Shown here: one piece after another, positions 7,427-16,367 of the stretch
How positions within the stretch are numbered: the stretch's first letter is position 1
Layout of the letters: every line of letters starts with the position of its first letter
Assembly: GCA_009773165.1 (NCBI GenBank)
Contig: WOUZ01000014.1
Span: 23,962 to 87,961, forward strand
DNA length: 64,000 nucleotides
From: Bacteroidota bacterium
GTDB lineage: Bacteria; Bacteroidota; Bacteroidia; Bacteroidales; F082
Reading direction: 5' to 3'
Program-made: the position numbers and the translations under genes
Notes under the pieces: model-generated
Database searches by the model: none
What the model was told of the DNA's origin: nothing
The model's input: the letters and a program-made list of their open reading frames with translations, nothing else

Positions 7427-9930
7427 GCCTGCTTATCTGCTTTCAGCTTTTTATATTCAAAAAACAATCCTGCGGCAAGCAGAAGCAGCAGCAAAAGTGA
7501 AGCAACAAACGAGACCTTTTCGCCAACTACCCATACCTTTGGTTCAAAGCGCATTTCAATCTCGCTCTGTCCGGCAGGAACTTTCAGGGCTCGCAGCGCA
7601 TAATTGGCCCTTATAAGTGGTTGTTCAACTCCGTTAATAAAAGCTTTCCAACCTTTGGTATACCATATTTCACTGAAAACCACCAGCCCTTCCTGCGACA
7701 TGTTGGCTTTGTAATTTAATTTATTGGGCTGATAGGCAGTTAGTTCAACATTGCTGTTGCTTAAATCTGCTTCAGGTAAGTTCCCTAGCTGTTGTTTAAA
7801 TTCTTCATGAATGATTGCAGTATTTCTTAGGTCTGTCTGACTTATCTCATCTATCTCCTGATTGGAATTTTGCACAAACCTGAATTTGCTTACCGGCCAA
7901 GCATTGCCAAAAGCTGCCACATTTCGGATTGGCGGAGATTGTGGGTTGAAGATAATATACCGTGTGTTTAGCATATTCAAAACCTGATTTTGACTCATCT
8001 GCTGTTGTATAGCCGACAAGGTCATGTCGTTTTGCAAAACTTCAGACAGCGCACTCATCTCGGGCTGAATATGATGTTCAATCATATCCTGGTATCGTTG
8101 CAACTTTGCACCATGATATCCGCCAATAGAATGATGGAAATAGGAAGTGCTGGCATCGTTGAATGTGCTGTTGGTGAGGTCGAGAACGCGAAACTCATCC
8201 TTGTCCTTCAAAATTTCATTGTTGGCAGTTGTAGCAGTAAATGGAAAATCAACTTTGCGTTGCGAAACAAAATTGGAAGGGTTCAAATAGCGGGTATTAA
8301 TATTGACCATATCTGTAAGAATGAGCAGGGTGAGGGCAGCTGTAAGCCAGTAGGCTTTTATTTTATGCATACCGAAAGCGTAAATGAAGCCTGCAGCCAC
8401 GGTGATAAAGAAGAAACTGCGTATGGCATCTTTTTTAAAGATTGACATCCGCACTGCTTCTAATTGATTTATAAAAAGGTCGATCTGACCACTTTCGGCC
8501 GGATTTGATGTTTTGATTCTGCTGAATTGTTCTACTTCAAACGCGCTCAAAAAGTTAAAGAAAAGCCCGGGGGCAAGGTAAAACAGCAAGCTTAATCCTC
8601 CTGTGAGTCCGAAAGCAGTAAAGAACCATTTTCTTTTCTCAGTGATCCATTCTGGATTCTTATATAGTTGGTATAAACCAAGGAAGCCAAGCACCGGAAT
8701 TGTTAGCTCAGCAATCACAAGTGTCATCGAGACAGCTCTGAATTTGTCGTATCCGGGTATGTAATCCAAAAAGAAATCGGTGAATGGCATGAAGTTTTTA
8801 CCCCAGCCAAGCAAAATTGAGAGGATCGTTCCACCCAAAAGAATCCATTTGTACTTCCCTTTTACAAAGAACAATCCCAGCACAAACAAAAACATTACTA
8901 TTGCGCCAGCATATACAGGACCTGATGTGCCGGGCTGATCGCCCCAATAGGCATTTTGCTGGGCTAAAGCCTGCTTGAAGTTCCTGTCAACATTTTCCAG
9001 TGCGGGATGGTTATTTCCAATGACTGCTGAACCACCGCCTTTGGCATTGGGTATGAGCAGCGACCAGGTTTCGCCTACACCATACGACCAATTGGTTATA
9101 TAACTCCTGTCGAGTCCTTTGGTTTGATCTTCAATATTTTTTTCAAGTACTGGTTTTCCGCGCATGCTTTCTTTGCCGTATTCCCATGTAGCATAAAGGT
9201 TTGTTCCATGAGTGAGAGTGGCCAATACCGCGGCTATTATCAATACTCCTGAAGCTCTGGCAAATTGGGGGATGGTCTTAAACCGGATGGCATCAACCAA
9301 TTGCGCGATACCCAAAATCACGATGAGTAATAACAGATAATATGTTATTTGTAAGTGATTGGCTTCCAATTGCAATGCAAGCGCTATGGCAGTCAGCAAT
9401 CCTCCTTTGGCATATTTTCCTTGAAACGTTAAGATGATTCCTGCTAAAACGGGTGCCATCAAGCCGATCGCATTGGCTTTGGATGAGTGCCCAGCCCCCA
9501 GAATGATGAAAAAATAGGATGAAAACCCAAATGCAAGGGCCCCTGCCAAACTCAGCCAGGGGTCGACACGCAGAACAAGAAGCAGAATATAGAAACCCAG
9601 AAAGTAAATAAAAATGGTACTTGCAGGATATGGCATCCCGAATGTGATTACTTTTTTTACATAATGGATGAGGTTGCCGTTAAACAACACCGAAATCTGC
9701 CAGGCAGGCATTCCTCCAAACATTGAGTTGGTCCAAAGAGCCTCTTCTCCTGTTTTGTCCCTGAAATCAGATATCTCCTTCGACATACCTTTCCACATGG
9801 TGATGTCGTGCTGATCGAGCCGTTTGCCCTCAAGCATCGGGTGCAGATAAGCCCAGGTAATCACAACAAAAACAATCACTGCTGTTAAAAACGGAAAGAT
9901 CTTACGCCAGATTAACAATGCATTATTCAT
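7423..9930 (-). CDS. YfhO-family polytopic membrane protein
   Basis: Large membrane protein of about 835 residues with at least ten hydrophobic segments in the first 600 residues and a C-terminal extracytoplasmic domain, ending with one more membrane segment. This matches the YfhO family (GT-C-like fold). Bacillus YfhO is linked to glycosylation of lipoteichoic acid, and Bacteroidota members are uncharacterised. The frame is open further upstream to an ATG at 9972, but that would run into the DUF4834 gene. I chose ATG 9928-9930, four bases after the DUF4834 stop, which begins MNNALLIWRK. Operon order is DUF4834, YfhO, glycosyltransferase. Confidence 0.85.
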   Translation of the reverse strand: MNNALLIWRKIFPFLTAVIVFVVITWAYLHPMLEGKRLDQHDITMWKGMSKEISDFRDKTGEEALWTNSMFGGMPAWQISVLFNGNLIHYVKKVITFGMPYPASTIFIYFLGFYILLLVLRVDPWLSLAGALAFGFSSYFFIILGAGHSSKANAIGLMAPVLAGIILTFQGKYAKGGLLTAIALALQLEANHLQITYYLLLLIVILGIAQLVDAIRFKTIPQFARASGVLIIAAVLATLTHGTNLYATWEYGKESMRGKPVLEKNIEDQTKGLDRSYITNWSYGVGETWSLLIPNAKGGGSAVIGNNHPALENVDRNFKQALAQQNAYWGDQPGTSGPVYAGAIVMFLFVLGLFFVKGKYKWILLGGTILSILLGWGKNFMPFTDFFLDYIPGYDKFRAVSMTLVIAELTIPVLGFLGLYQLYKNPEWITEKRKWFFTAFGLTGGLSLLFYLAPGLFFNFLSAFEVEQFSRIKTSNPAESGQIDLFINQLEAVRMSIFKKDAIRSFFFITVAAGFIYAFGMHKIKAYWLTAALTLLILTDMVNINTRYLNPSNFVSQRKVDFPFTATTANNEILKDKDEFRVLDLTNSTFNDASTSYFHHSIGGYHGAKLQRYQDMIEHHIQPEMSALSEVLQNDMTLSAIQQQMSQNQVLNMLNTRYIIFNPQSPPIRNVAAFGNAWPVSKFRFVQNSNQEIDEISQTDLRNTAIIHEEFKQQLGNLPEADLSNSNVELTAYQPNKLNYKANMSQEGLVVFSEIWYTKGWKAFINGVEQPLIRANYALRALKVPAGQSEIEMRFEPKVWVVGEKVSFVASLLLLLLLAAGLFFEYKKLKADKQA

Positions 9931-9934
9931 GATT

Positions 9935-10207
9935 CTATTTTTTATCAGTTTCCTTAATTTCTTCAAAATCAATATACTCGCCTACCTCAGGATCTATCTT
10001 AGGTTTGTCAGTAGTATCGGTTTTAACATACATCTCACCTTCATTTTTTTGATAAGGTTGTTGTTGGAATGGTGATTGCTGCTGCATATTTCCAGCCACT
10101 TTACGAATGAAACGGCCCAGAAGCCATGGGAGAAGAAATCGAAAAGCAAGACGCAGCGCATAAATGGTAAAAATGATCCAGAAAATGATCATCAGAAATT
10201 TTTCCAT
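9935..10207 (-). CDS. DUF4834 small membrane protein
   Basis: A 90-residue protein with a strongly hydrophobic N-terminus (residues 4-30), a basic stretch, and a charged, glutamine-rich C-terminal tail ending DFEEIKETDKK. This matches the Bacteroidota-restricted DUF4834 family, whose function is unknown. It is probably anchored in the inner membrane with its tail in the cytoplasm. It is the first gene of the operon with YfhO and the glycosyltransferase. A weak promoter-like TATCTTCG lies just upstream. Confidence 0.75.
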   Translation of the reverse strand: MEKFLMIIFWIIFTIYALRLAFRFLLPWLLGRFIRKVAGNMQQQSPFQQQPYQKNEGEMYVKTDTTDKPKIDPEVGEYIDFEEIKETDKK

Positions 10208-10689
10208 ACTTCGATCGGATTTTTTATTTTTTGCAGATCAGCTGCGAAGATAGAAAGAATCATCACTGAATAAAGTGCTTTATGGTTTTTTAAGCGTTTT
10301 GATCTGTTTATATGATATAAATTTGATTGTAAAACGCCTTTTAAATGCTGTTTTTTCATTCAATACCTATATCTACCTTAGTTTGAAACAAATGAGTTTG
10401 TCTGGTTGCAGTTTCAGCCACAATTATGATCCATTGTTTCGCAGCTCGCAAAAAGGGGCTATGACTGCCTTTTGTATTTTGAACTAAACCATATATTAAT
10501 TTTAACGACTTATGCCGGCACGAATGAAATTGTTCATTAAAGCAAAGTTGAACTTGTAAGCTGGAAAATGTAATCGGTATCTTTTATCCTGGAATTCCAC
10601 CCAGGCAACTATAGTTTGTGCTTTGAAAAAAGACTTACCAACATTCAAATGCTGAGTGAAATTCTAAGTTTCAGATGAATTAGACACAA
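10208..10689. other. Intergenic region without recognisable genes
   Basis: About 480 bp between the DUF4834 start and the rpmH terminator. It contains one 70-codon open frame (10275-10487) with no recognisable features and no promoter, judged spurious. A short inverted repeat CCTGG...CCAGG lies near 10589. No tRNA-like or regulatory RNA pattern was recognised. Confidence 0.5.
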
Positions 10690-10724
10690 AAAAAACAGAA
10701 GGCAATGGGAACATCACCTTCTGT
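10690..10724 (-). terminator. Intrinsic terminator of rpmH
   Basis: Read on the minus strand, ACAGAAGG pairs with CCTTCTGT across a short loop, followed by a run of eight T residues. It lies 36 bp after the rpmH stop codon. Confidence 0.85.
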
Positions 10725-10759
10725 CAAACCTTTAATATAGAGCGGCTATTATAGAAAAA

Positions 10760-10906
10760 TTATTTTGCGTCAGAAACGGTCAATCTCTTTCTGCCTTTAG
10801 CGCGGCGGGCCTTGATTACTCTACGGCCGTTAGCTGTTGCCATTCTTTCGCGGAAACCGTGTTTGTTTCTACGTTTTCTGTTCGATGGTTGAAAAGTACG
10901 TTTCAT
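10760..10906 (-). CDS. rpmH: 50S ribosomal protein L34
   Basis: A 48-residue, very basic protein beginning [19 protein letters not shown] and continuing with [11 protein letters not shown]. This is the diagnostic L34 sequence over its full normal length. L34 is a structural protein of the large ribosomal subunit. The gene is a single unit: a perfect TACCTTTG promoter element lies 22 bp upstream of the ATG and a strong terminator follows. In many bacteria rpmH neighbours rnpA and dnaA; neither is seen here. Confidence 0.98.
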   Translation of the reverse strand: MKRTFQPSNRKRRNKHGFRERMATANGRRVIKARRAKGRKRLTVSDAK

Positions 10907-10927
10907 CTTGCCTATTTTTTGGGAGTG

Positions 10928-10935
10928 CAAAGGTA
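10928..10935 (-). promoter_or_regulatory. Promoter -7 element for rpmH
   Basis: The minus strand reads TACCTTTG, an exact TAnnTTTG match, 22 bp before the L34 start codon. Confidence 0.75.
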
Positions 10936-11025
10936 GAAATTAATTCCTTTTATCCAAATCTTTGCATTCTTTTTTTTGAAAAAAACTATTAACTCGTTAA
11001 TATTCTGCAATATTTTGCTGAAAAA

Positions 11026-12486
11026 CTATGCTTTTACAGGTGCATGTTTCAATGTTTCAACCAAAAACTGCCAGAATAGTGCCACTGTATCTACATTCAC
11101 TTTTTCGTCGGGTGAGTGGGGGTGACGGATCGTTGGTCCGAAAGAAATCATGTCCCAATGTGGGTAGGCAGCTCCTAAAATACCGCATTCGAGCCCTGCG
11201 TGAATGACTTTCACTTCGGGTACGCGTCCGAAAGTAGTGTTATATACTTCCTTCATGGTAACTAAGATAGGTGAATTAACATTGGGTTTCCAGCCAGGAT
11301 AAGAGCCGTGGGAGTGAGCTTTAGCGCCCGCTTTCTCAAATACGCTTACAATCTGCTCAGCCAAAACTGCTTTATCGGCATCCACAGAGCTGCGCTGTAA
11401 AGCTGCAAGTGTGATGGTATTGCCTTTAAGTTTTACAATAGCCAAATTATTGGATGTTTCAACAACACCAGGCATATCTGCACTCATGGCAATTACACCA
11501 TTTGGGCATTTTGCAACTGCTTCAAACAATCCTGCCTGTGTTTTAGCATCGATTACCTCAGAAGGAAGTTCGCAAGCAACAGCTGTGATTTCAAGACTAT
11601 TTTCGGCTGCTTTAAATTCTTCTTTGGCTATGACGGAAAATTCTGCAACGAACGATTCAAATGCTGCTTTATGTGCCTCTGGAAGCACAACTGTTGCAAA
11701 TGATTCGCGGGGTATAGCATTGCGAAGGCTTCCACCTTCGATACTTGCCAAACGTAAACTATATTTCTCAGCTCCAACATGAAGCAGTCCGTTCATAATC
11801 TTGTTGGCATTGCCCCTTCCAAGATTGATATCCAATCCCGAATGGCCGCCTTTCAATCCAACAACACTTACCTTAAAAGCGATGCTGCCTTCGGCAACTG
11901 CTTCCATTTGAGCTGTGAAAGTTCCTGTAGAGTCGATGCCGCCGGCACAACCAACATACAACTCTCCTTCATCTTCAGAGTCCATGTTAAGTAAAATGTC
12001 GCCGTGTAAGAACCCTGGCTTCAGCTCGTTAGCCCCTGTCATACCTGTTTCTTCATCAATAGTGAAGAGGGCTTCGATAGGACCGTGTTCCAGGTCGCTT
12101 GATTCAAGTACGGTCATGGCAGCAGCAGCACCGATACCATTATCTGAACCAAGGGTTGTTCCCTTAGCTTTTACCCAGCCATCTTCGATATATGTTTGGA
12201 TAGGATCAGTTTCAAAGTCATGATCCGTGCCTGAATTCTTTTGAGGTACCATGTCGAGGTGAGATTGGAGAATGATTCCCATACGATCTTCGAAGCCCGG
12301 AGTTGCAGGTTTACGAATGATTACGTTTCCAACTTCATCAACGATGGTCTCAAGACCTAGTTTTTCACCAAATTCTTTCGTGAAAGCGATTATTTTTTCC
12401 TCTTTCTTAGATGGACGTGGTATTTGTGTCAGGCTGTAGAAATTTTTCCAGATGCCTTTTGGTTCCAGTTCGAGAATTGAACTCAT
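11026..12486 (-). CDS. pepD: Aminoacyl-histidine (cytosol non-specific) dipeptidase PepD
   Basis: A 486-residue M20-family zinc dipeptidase that splits dipeptides, including Xaa-His, in the cytoplasm. Metal-site residues are visible in order: His76 and Asp78 (SHLDMV), Asp115 (LGSDNGIG), and the catalytic/metal pair Glu145-Glu146 (DEETGMTGA). MDSED and the C-terminal HAGLECGIL follow. Length and motifs are typical of PepD. There is no signal peptide. The next co-oriented gene upstream encodes an MFS carrier resembling the dipeptide transporter MFSD1, which would supply substrate, but the two are 585 bp apart and separated by a terminator. Confidence 0.95.
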   Translation of the reverse strand: MSSILELEPKGIWKNFYSLTQIPRPSKKEEKIIAFTKEFGEKLGLETIVDEVGNVIIRKPATPGFEDRMGIILQSHLDMVPQKNSGTDHDFETDPIQTYIEDGWVKAKGTTLGSDNGIGAAAAMTVLESSDLEHGPIEALFTIDEETGMTGANELKPGFLHGDILLNMDSEDEGELYVGCAGGIDSTGTFTAQMEAVAEGSIAFKVSVVGLKGGHSGLDINLGRGNANKIMNGLLHVGAEKYSLRLASIEGGSLRNAIPRESFATVVLPEAHKAAFESFVAEFSVIAKEEFKAAENSLEITAVACELPSEVIDAKTQAGLFEAVAKCPNGVIAMSADMPGVVETSNNLAIVKLKGNTITLAALQRSSVDADKAVLAEQIVSVFEKAGAKAHSHGSYPGWKPNVNSPILVTMKEVYNTTFGRVPEVKVIHAGLECGILGAAYPHWDMISFGPTIRHPHSPDEKVNVDTVALFWQFLVETLKHAPVKA

Positions 12487-12741
12487 GATAGTTACTTTTT
12501 TTGATTAGACCTTGAATAAATTTAAAGCGATAAAAGTAGTTTTTTTTTCTTTAGGCAGATGTGAATCTTTGTTAACTGACTGCCTTTTCATATGTTTCAA
12601 ATCGTCCTGAAAATCTAAATGATAGGTATGTTTTCTAACATAAACCTTGAACTACTTTGGTTAGAGGTAAATTCATTTGAAGCAATTTATCGCGTGAACT
12701 CACCTGCGGAAAAGTAAATTCAACGAAAAGCTTCACCCTGT

Positions 12742-12763
12742 TTTGCACATCAGAATGTGCATT
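12742..12763. promoter_or_regulatory. Operator-like palindrome 1
   Basis: TTTGCACA-N6-TGTGCATT: two inverted 6-8 bp arms around a 6-bp spacer, centred at 12752.5. It shares both arms with palindrome 2, centred 32 bp away, about three helical turns. It resembles a dimeric repressor site. Confidence 0.6.
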
Positions 12764-12773
12764 ATTTTAGTAT

Positions 12774-12795
12774 TTTGCACATCTACTTGTGCAAA
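12774..12795. promoter_or_regulatory. Operator-like palindrome 2
   Basis: TTTGCACA-N6-TGTGCAAA, a perfect 8+8 inverted repeat centred at 12784.5. Its left arm overlaps TATTTTG, close to the TAnnTTTG promoter element, so a bound protein could block transcription to the right. Confidence 0.65.
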
Positions 12796-13018
12796 TTATT
12801 CTTTTTAACACAATGGATTTGTTTAAGGATAAGCTTTTTGAGGGAATTAACAAAAAACAATAAGCAAGTTAGTACTATCAAAAATGCGTACATCATAAAA
12901 TATGATATGGAGTATCCGGCCGGTAAGTCAATCCCTTTGTGGTTGCTTGGTTTTTTGTATTGACAATGAATGAAGTTACTACAGTTTATAAAACGATAAC
13001 GAAGAAGTTTCGACTTGT

Positions 13019-13057
13019 CAAAAAAAAACAGCTACCCGAAAGCAGCTGTTTTTTTTA
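13019..13057. terminator. Bidirectional terminator after the MFS gene
   Basis: AACAGCT pairs with AGCTGTT around a 10-nt loop, with an A tract on the left and a T tract on the right, so it can work in both directions. On the minus strand it ends the MFS transcript. Confidence 0.85.
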
Positions 13058-13071
13058 ATATCAATTGAATC

Positions 13072-14463
13072 TTATTTCTTATTTGGAAGATCAAGTCCAA
13101 AGCCTTGTTTTTTATCGACAGCTTTTAGTACGAGCGACAAGACCATTGCCAATACACCGAAGCCTGCAAAAATAAATTCAGGGATTGTGTAGTCATATTT
13201 TACATTTTCTCCTGCCGCAATAGCTTCAGCAACACCAGGGTTAGCAGCACTCAACGCCCATCCAATGAGAATTGGAACGGCAAGAAGGCCAATGTTTTGA
13301 ATCCAGAAAATGAGACCATATGCTGAACCAAGGAAACGATCTTCAACAATTTTTGGTACAGAAGGCCACATTGAAGCCGGAACGAGTGAGAAAGCCAGCC
13401 CAAGTACAACGATGGTTGCATATGCAACAACATTGGTAAAGGCTTCAGCAGGTACAAGGGCAAAAATAAGATGCGAAACGGTAAGTAAAATTGCACCATA
13501 CAACATCATTGTTGCCCCTAAACCTTTTCTGTCAAGAAAAGCTCCTATGAATGGGGTTAAAACCATTGCGCCGATTGGGAAGTAAGAAAACATGGCTGCG
13601 GCATCTTTGATGCTGATATCCAGTTTGGAGGCAAGCATGTCAGTTGCAAACTTCTGGAAAGGGAAAATAGCTGAATAGAATAACACACAAAGACCTGCAA
13701 TAGCAAGAAATCCTGGATTCTTGAAAATGAGCCAGATATCACTGATACGGAATGCTTCTTCAGGTTCTGTCGAAGCATCTGCACCGATCTCCTTATCGAG
13801 ACGGGCATCCATAAAAGTATACACTAAAAAGGTGAATAAACCGATAACAAGGAAAGCTACTCCCCATAGGATCGAATTGGAAACTCCTCCGCTTTCTGCA
13901 AATATGGGCGATAACCTGAAAACAGCAAAAACACCCAAACGGGCTGTCGCCATTTCTAAACCCATTGCAAGGGCTAGTTCTCTGCCTTTGAACCACTTAA
14001 CAATAGCTTTGGACACGGTAATACCAGCCATTTCAACACCCACACCGAAAATGGCAAAACCAAAAAAGGCCAACTTTGCAGATGCGGGTACCGCGGTCCA
14101 AAATGAATCTAAACTAGTGGCTAAACCAGAGGAAGCAAAACCTTCGGTGAGGGCATAATATTTTATGGCGGCACCAATTACCATGGAAATACCAGCAGTA
14201 ATAATGGTGAAGCGAATACCCATTTTATCAAGGATAATACCAGAAAAGATCAGAAAAAAGGCAAAAACATTCAAAAAGAACTCTGACCCGCCAAGCATCC
14301 CAAACACTTCGGGCGACCAACCATAGATGCGCTCAAGTTCGCTTTGAAGAGGTGCCGCCACATCCACAAAGAAATAGGCGAAGAACATAGTGATCGAAAT
14401 AAGTGCCAGAGCAATCCAACGTGCTGTTGCAGATTCCCTGAGGGAGTTTTTGATTTTTTCCAT
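13072..14463 (-). CDS. MFS transporter resembling MFSD1
   Basis: A 463-residue carrier with about twelve membrane segments. The early GIILDKMGIR loop and the mid-protein FIGAFLDRKG loop are the two MFS A-motif positions. The C-terminal half contains SMWPSVPKIVE followed by LGSAYGLIFWIQNIGL, which resembles the MFSD1 group, whose animal members carry dipeptides. Transport of dipeptides is an inference, helped by the dipeptidase gene pepD downstream on the same strand. A TACTTTAG sequence about 35 bp upstream could be a promoter with one mismatch. It ends at a strong terminator. Confidence 0.8.
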   Translation of the reverse strand: MEKIKNSLRESATARWIALALISITMFFAYFFVDVAAPLQSELERIYGWSPEVFGMLGGSEFFLNVFAFFLIFSGIILDKMGIRFTIITAGISMVIGAAIKYYALTEGFASSGLATSLDSFWTAVPASAKLAFFGFAIFGVGVEMAGITVSKAIVKWFKGRELALAMGLEMATARLGVFAVFRLSPIFAESGGVSNSILWGVAFLVIGLFTFLVYTFMDARLDKEIGADASTEPEEAFRISDIWLIFKNPGFLAIAGLCVLFYSAIFPFQKFATDMLASKLDISIKDAAAMFSYFPIGAMVLTPFIGAFLDRKGLGATMMLYGAILLTVSHLIFALVPAEAFTNVVAYATIVVLGLAFSLVPASMWPSVPKIVEDRFLGSAYGLIFWIQNIGLLAVPILIGWALSAANPGVAEAIAAGENVKYDYTIPEFIFAGFGVLAMVLSLVLKAVDKKQGFGLDLPNKK

Positions 14464-14589
14464 ATTTCAGTTTTTAATGGTTAAACAAGCGGCTAAAGTA
14501 GAAAAAAAGAGGGCTCTATCTTCGATTACATAAAAATCACCAAATTCATCGATTTCCTAAGTAGTTCTTTTATTGAAAGAGAAACCCTA

Positions 14590-15213
14590 TTAATATAAAT
14601 GAATCAATGATTTAGTATCGAAAAATGGTTCTTCAAACCAGGTTTTTATCGGATAACTATTTTTAATCCAGCGTTTTGACAAGAGATCAAGCTCTGCTTT
14701 GATATCACCGCCTTTTAAATAAAGGATTCCGTTAGGCCTGAGATTTCGGCTTCTGCCATGAAATCGCTGACCAGTCCAGTTTATAAACTCCGGTAAATTT
14801 GTCACCGCCCTGCTAACAACAAAATCGTACTGGTCTTTGAGTGTTTCAGCACGCTGATGTATGCCTTTTACATTTTTAAGACCAAGTGTTTCGGCAACAG
14901 CGTTTACAACCATAATTTTCTTTCCGATGCTGTCAACCAGCACAAATTCGGCTGATGGAAATAATATTGCAAGAGGAATACCAGGAAAACCACCACCTGT
15001 CCCAACATCAAGTATGGTTGTGCCAGGAACAAACTTGATATACTTCGCAATTGCAAGACTATGAAGCACATGATGTTCATAAAAATGATCCATGTCCTTA
15101 CGCGAAATAAGATTGATTTTACTATTCCAGTCGCTGTAAATAGGTAAAAGGGCCTCCAGTAGCTCCAGTTGCTCCGAAGGAAGCTCCCTAAAATATTTTT
15201 TGATGATGTCCAT
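14590..15213 (-). CDS. rsmG: 16S rRNA (guanine-527 N7) methyltransferase RsmG
   Basis: A 207-residue cytoplasmic enzyme that adds the N7 methyl group to G527 of 16S rRNA using S-adenosylmethionine. The cofactor-binding motif ILDVGTGGGFPGIPLAI is plain near residues 69-85, VLVDSIGKKIMVVN follows, and DFVVSRAVTNL lies further on. Length is normal. The start is set by a TACTTTTG promoter 16 bp upstream. It is transcribed divergently from the glucosaminidase gene. Confidence 0.95.
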   Translation of the reverse strand: MDIIKKYFRELPSEQLELLEALLPIYSDWNSKINLISRKDMDHFYEHHVLHSLAIAKYIKFVPGTTILDVGTGGGFPGIPLAILFPSAEFVLVDSIGKKIMVVNAVAETLGLKNVKGIHQRAETLKDQYDFVVSRAVTNLPEFINWTGQRFHGRSRNLRPNGILYLKGGDIKAELDLLSKRWIKNSYPIKTWFEEPFFDTKSLIHLY

Positions 15214-15229
15214 AATGCAGATTGAGGGG

Positions 15230-15237
15230 CAAAAGTA
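15230..15237 (-). promoter_or_regulatory. Promoter -7 element for rsmG
   Basis: The minus strand reads TACTTTTG, an exact TAnnTTTG match, 16 bp before the rsmG ATG. Confidence 0.75.
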
Positions 15238-15323
15238 GCATAGTTTGCAGTACGATACAGCTTGTTATGAAGTGAATTTTTGCCTCTTGTTTAATTTCTT
15301 TGAGCCTGTATGGGAGGTTCGTT

Positions 15324-15331
15324 TATTTTTG
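15324..15331 (+). promoter_or_regulatory. Promoter -7 element for the glucosaminidase gene
   Basis: TATTTTTG, an exact match, 18 bp before ATG 15350. It lies inside the longer open frame that begins at 15245, showing that translation must start downstream at 15350. Confidence 0.75.
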
Positions 15332-15349
15332 CATTATAGCACATCTTCA

Positions 15350-16318
15350 ATGATCCATCGGAAAACGTTTTTTTATGTGTTGTTTTTAATCGGACTGTTT
15401 TTTTTGACTACCCGTATTCAGGGGCAGGAAAAGATGACAAGCGAAGCTTATATAGAAAGGTATAATACGATCGCGATGAACAAGATGATGGAGTTTAAAA
15501 TACCTGCTTCTATCACTTTAGCTCAAGGCCTTCTTGAATCAGGTAACGGAAACAGCACATTAGCCCGTGAAGCCAACAATCATTTCGGGATCAAATGCCA
15601 CAAAGACTGGGAAGGAAAAACGTTTCATATGGATGATGATGAAAAGAAGGAGTGCTTCAGAGCATACAAACATCCGGAAGATTCCTACGACGACCATTCG
15701 CTTTTTCTAACACAACGCAGCAGGTATGCCTTTCTGTTCGATTTGGATATAATGGATTACAAAGCCTGGGCTAATGGATTGAGACAGGCAGGATATGCCA
15801 CCAATCCGCGTTATCCCGAACTTTTGATTGGACTTATCGAAAGGTATAATCTGCATTCTTATGACTCACTTGCAATGGGAAAGAAAAAACCAACTGAGTT
15901 AATAGCGGATACAAAGCTTAAACAAAAATATCAAAACCTTGTCAGTACCTCTGATTTTAAGGTTGTTGGTAAAACTAAGTCTGGAAGGTTTCTTCATGTC
16001 AACAACCGTACTAAACTCATTTTTGCAAACGAAGGTGATCGCATTGATTTACTTGCTCAGGAACTTAATGTATATAGCTGGCAACTTTTTAAATACAATG
16101 AACTAAGTAAGGGTGATACCATAATAAAAGGTCAGATTGTTTATGTAGAGAAAAAAGGCCGTAAATCGCATGATTATGAAGGTCACATTTTGCGTAAAGG
16201 TGAAAGTTTGAAAGATGTGTCACAGCTTTACGGAATAAGATTATCCCGAATTGAGAAAATCAATAAATGGAATGAAGGGGCAAATCCGGTTGCAGGGACT
16301 ATCGTTAAGCTCAAATAA
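15350..16318 (+). CDS. Secreted glucosaminidase with LysM domains (peptidoglycan hydrolase)
   Basis: About 322 residues from ATG 15350. A signal peptide (FFYVLFLIGLFFLTTRIQGQ) precedes a GH73-type N-acetylglucosaminidase domain containing AQGLLESGNGNSTLA, where the Glu is the expected catalytic acid. HFGIKC and the YATNPRYPE segment typical of the family follow. Two C-terminal LysM-like repeats (the last, GHILRKGESLKDVS, being clear) bind peptidoglycan. It would cut cell-wall glycan in the periplasm during growth or division. An upstream start at 15245 is rejected because the promoter lies inside that stretch. Confidence 0.92.
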   Translation: MIHRKTFFYVLFLIGLFFLTTRIQGQEKMTSEAYIERYNTIAMNKMMEFKIPASITLAQGLLESGNGNSTLAREANNHFGIKCHKDWEGKTFHMDDDEKKECFRAYKHPEDSYDDHSLFLTQRSRYAFLFDLDIMDYKAWANGLRQAGYATNPRYPELLIGLIERYNLHSYDSLAMGKKKPTELIADTKLKQKYQNLVSTSDFKVVGKTKSGRFLHVNNRTKLIFANEGDRIDLLAQELNVYSWQLFKYNELSKGDTIIKGQIVYVEKKGRKSHDYEGHILRKGESLKDVSQLYGIRLSRIEKINKWNEGANPVAGTIVKLK

Positions 16319-16319
16319 A

Positions 16320-16347
16320 AAAATCCGCCGGTAAGGGCGGATTTTCA
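16320..16347. terminator. Terminator between convergent genes
   Basis: AATCCGCC pairs with GGCGGATT around GGTAAG, flanked by A and T tracts. It ends the glucosaminidase gene and can also serve the DUF4920 gene arriving from the right. Confidence 0.85.
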
Positions 16348-16367
16348 CATATTTTCACCAAAGGGTC

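Larger units (their letters stand above)
12487..13018. other. Gene-poor intergenic region with operator-like sites
   Basis: No gene could be supported. The left part, up to 12741, shows nothing recognisable. Two palindromes lie at 12742-12795 (listed separately). Directly after them comes a 16-codon frame starting ATG 12813 (MDLFKDKLFEGINKKQ, stop TAA). Another frame runs on to TGA at 12961 without a convincing start. The arrangement looks like a regulated promoter whose gene has been lost or truncated, an inference. Confidence 0.4.

Noticed and set aside
7423-9972. YfhO start at 9972
   Set aside because: It would overlap the DUF4834 gene by 38 bp; ATG 9930 follows that stop by four bases and gives a normal N-terminus.
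10275-10487. 70-codon plus-strand open frame upstream of rpmH region
   Set aside because: No domain, no promoter, no conserved neighbour; likely chance in AT-rich DNA.
12757-12963. 68-codon plus-strand open frame over the palindromes
   Set aside because: Its first codon lies inside palindrome 1 and palindrome 2 falls within the frame; no recognisable protein.
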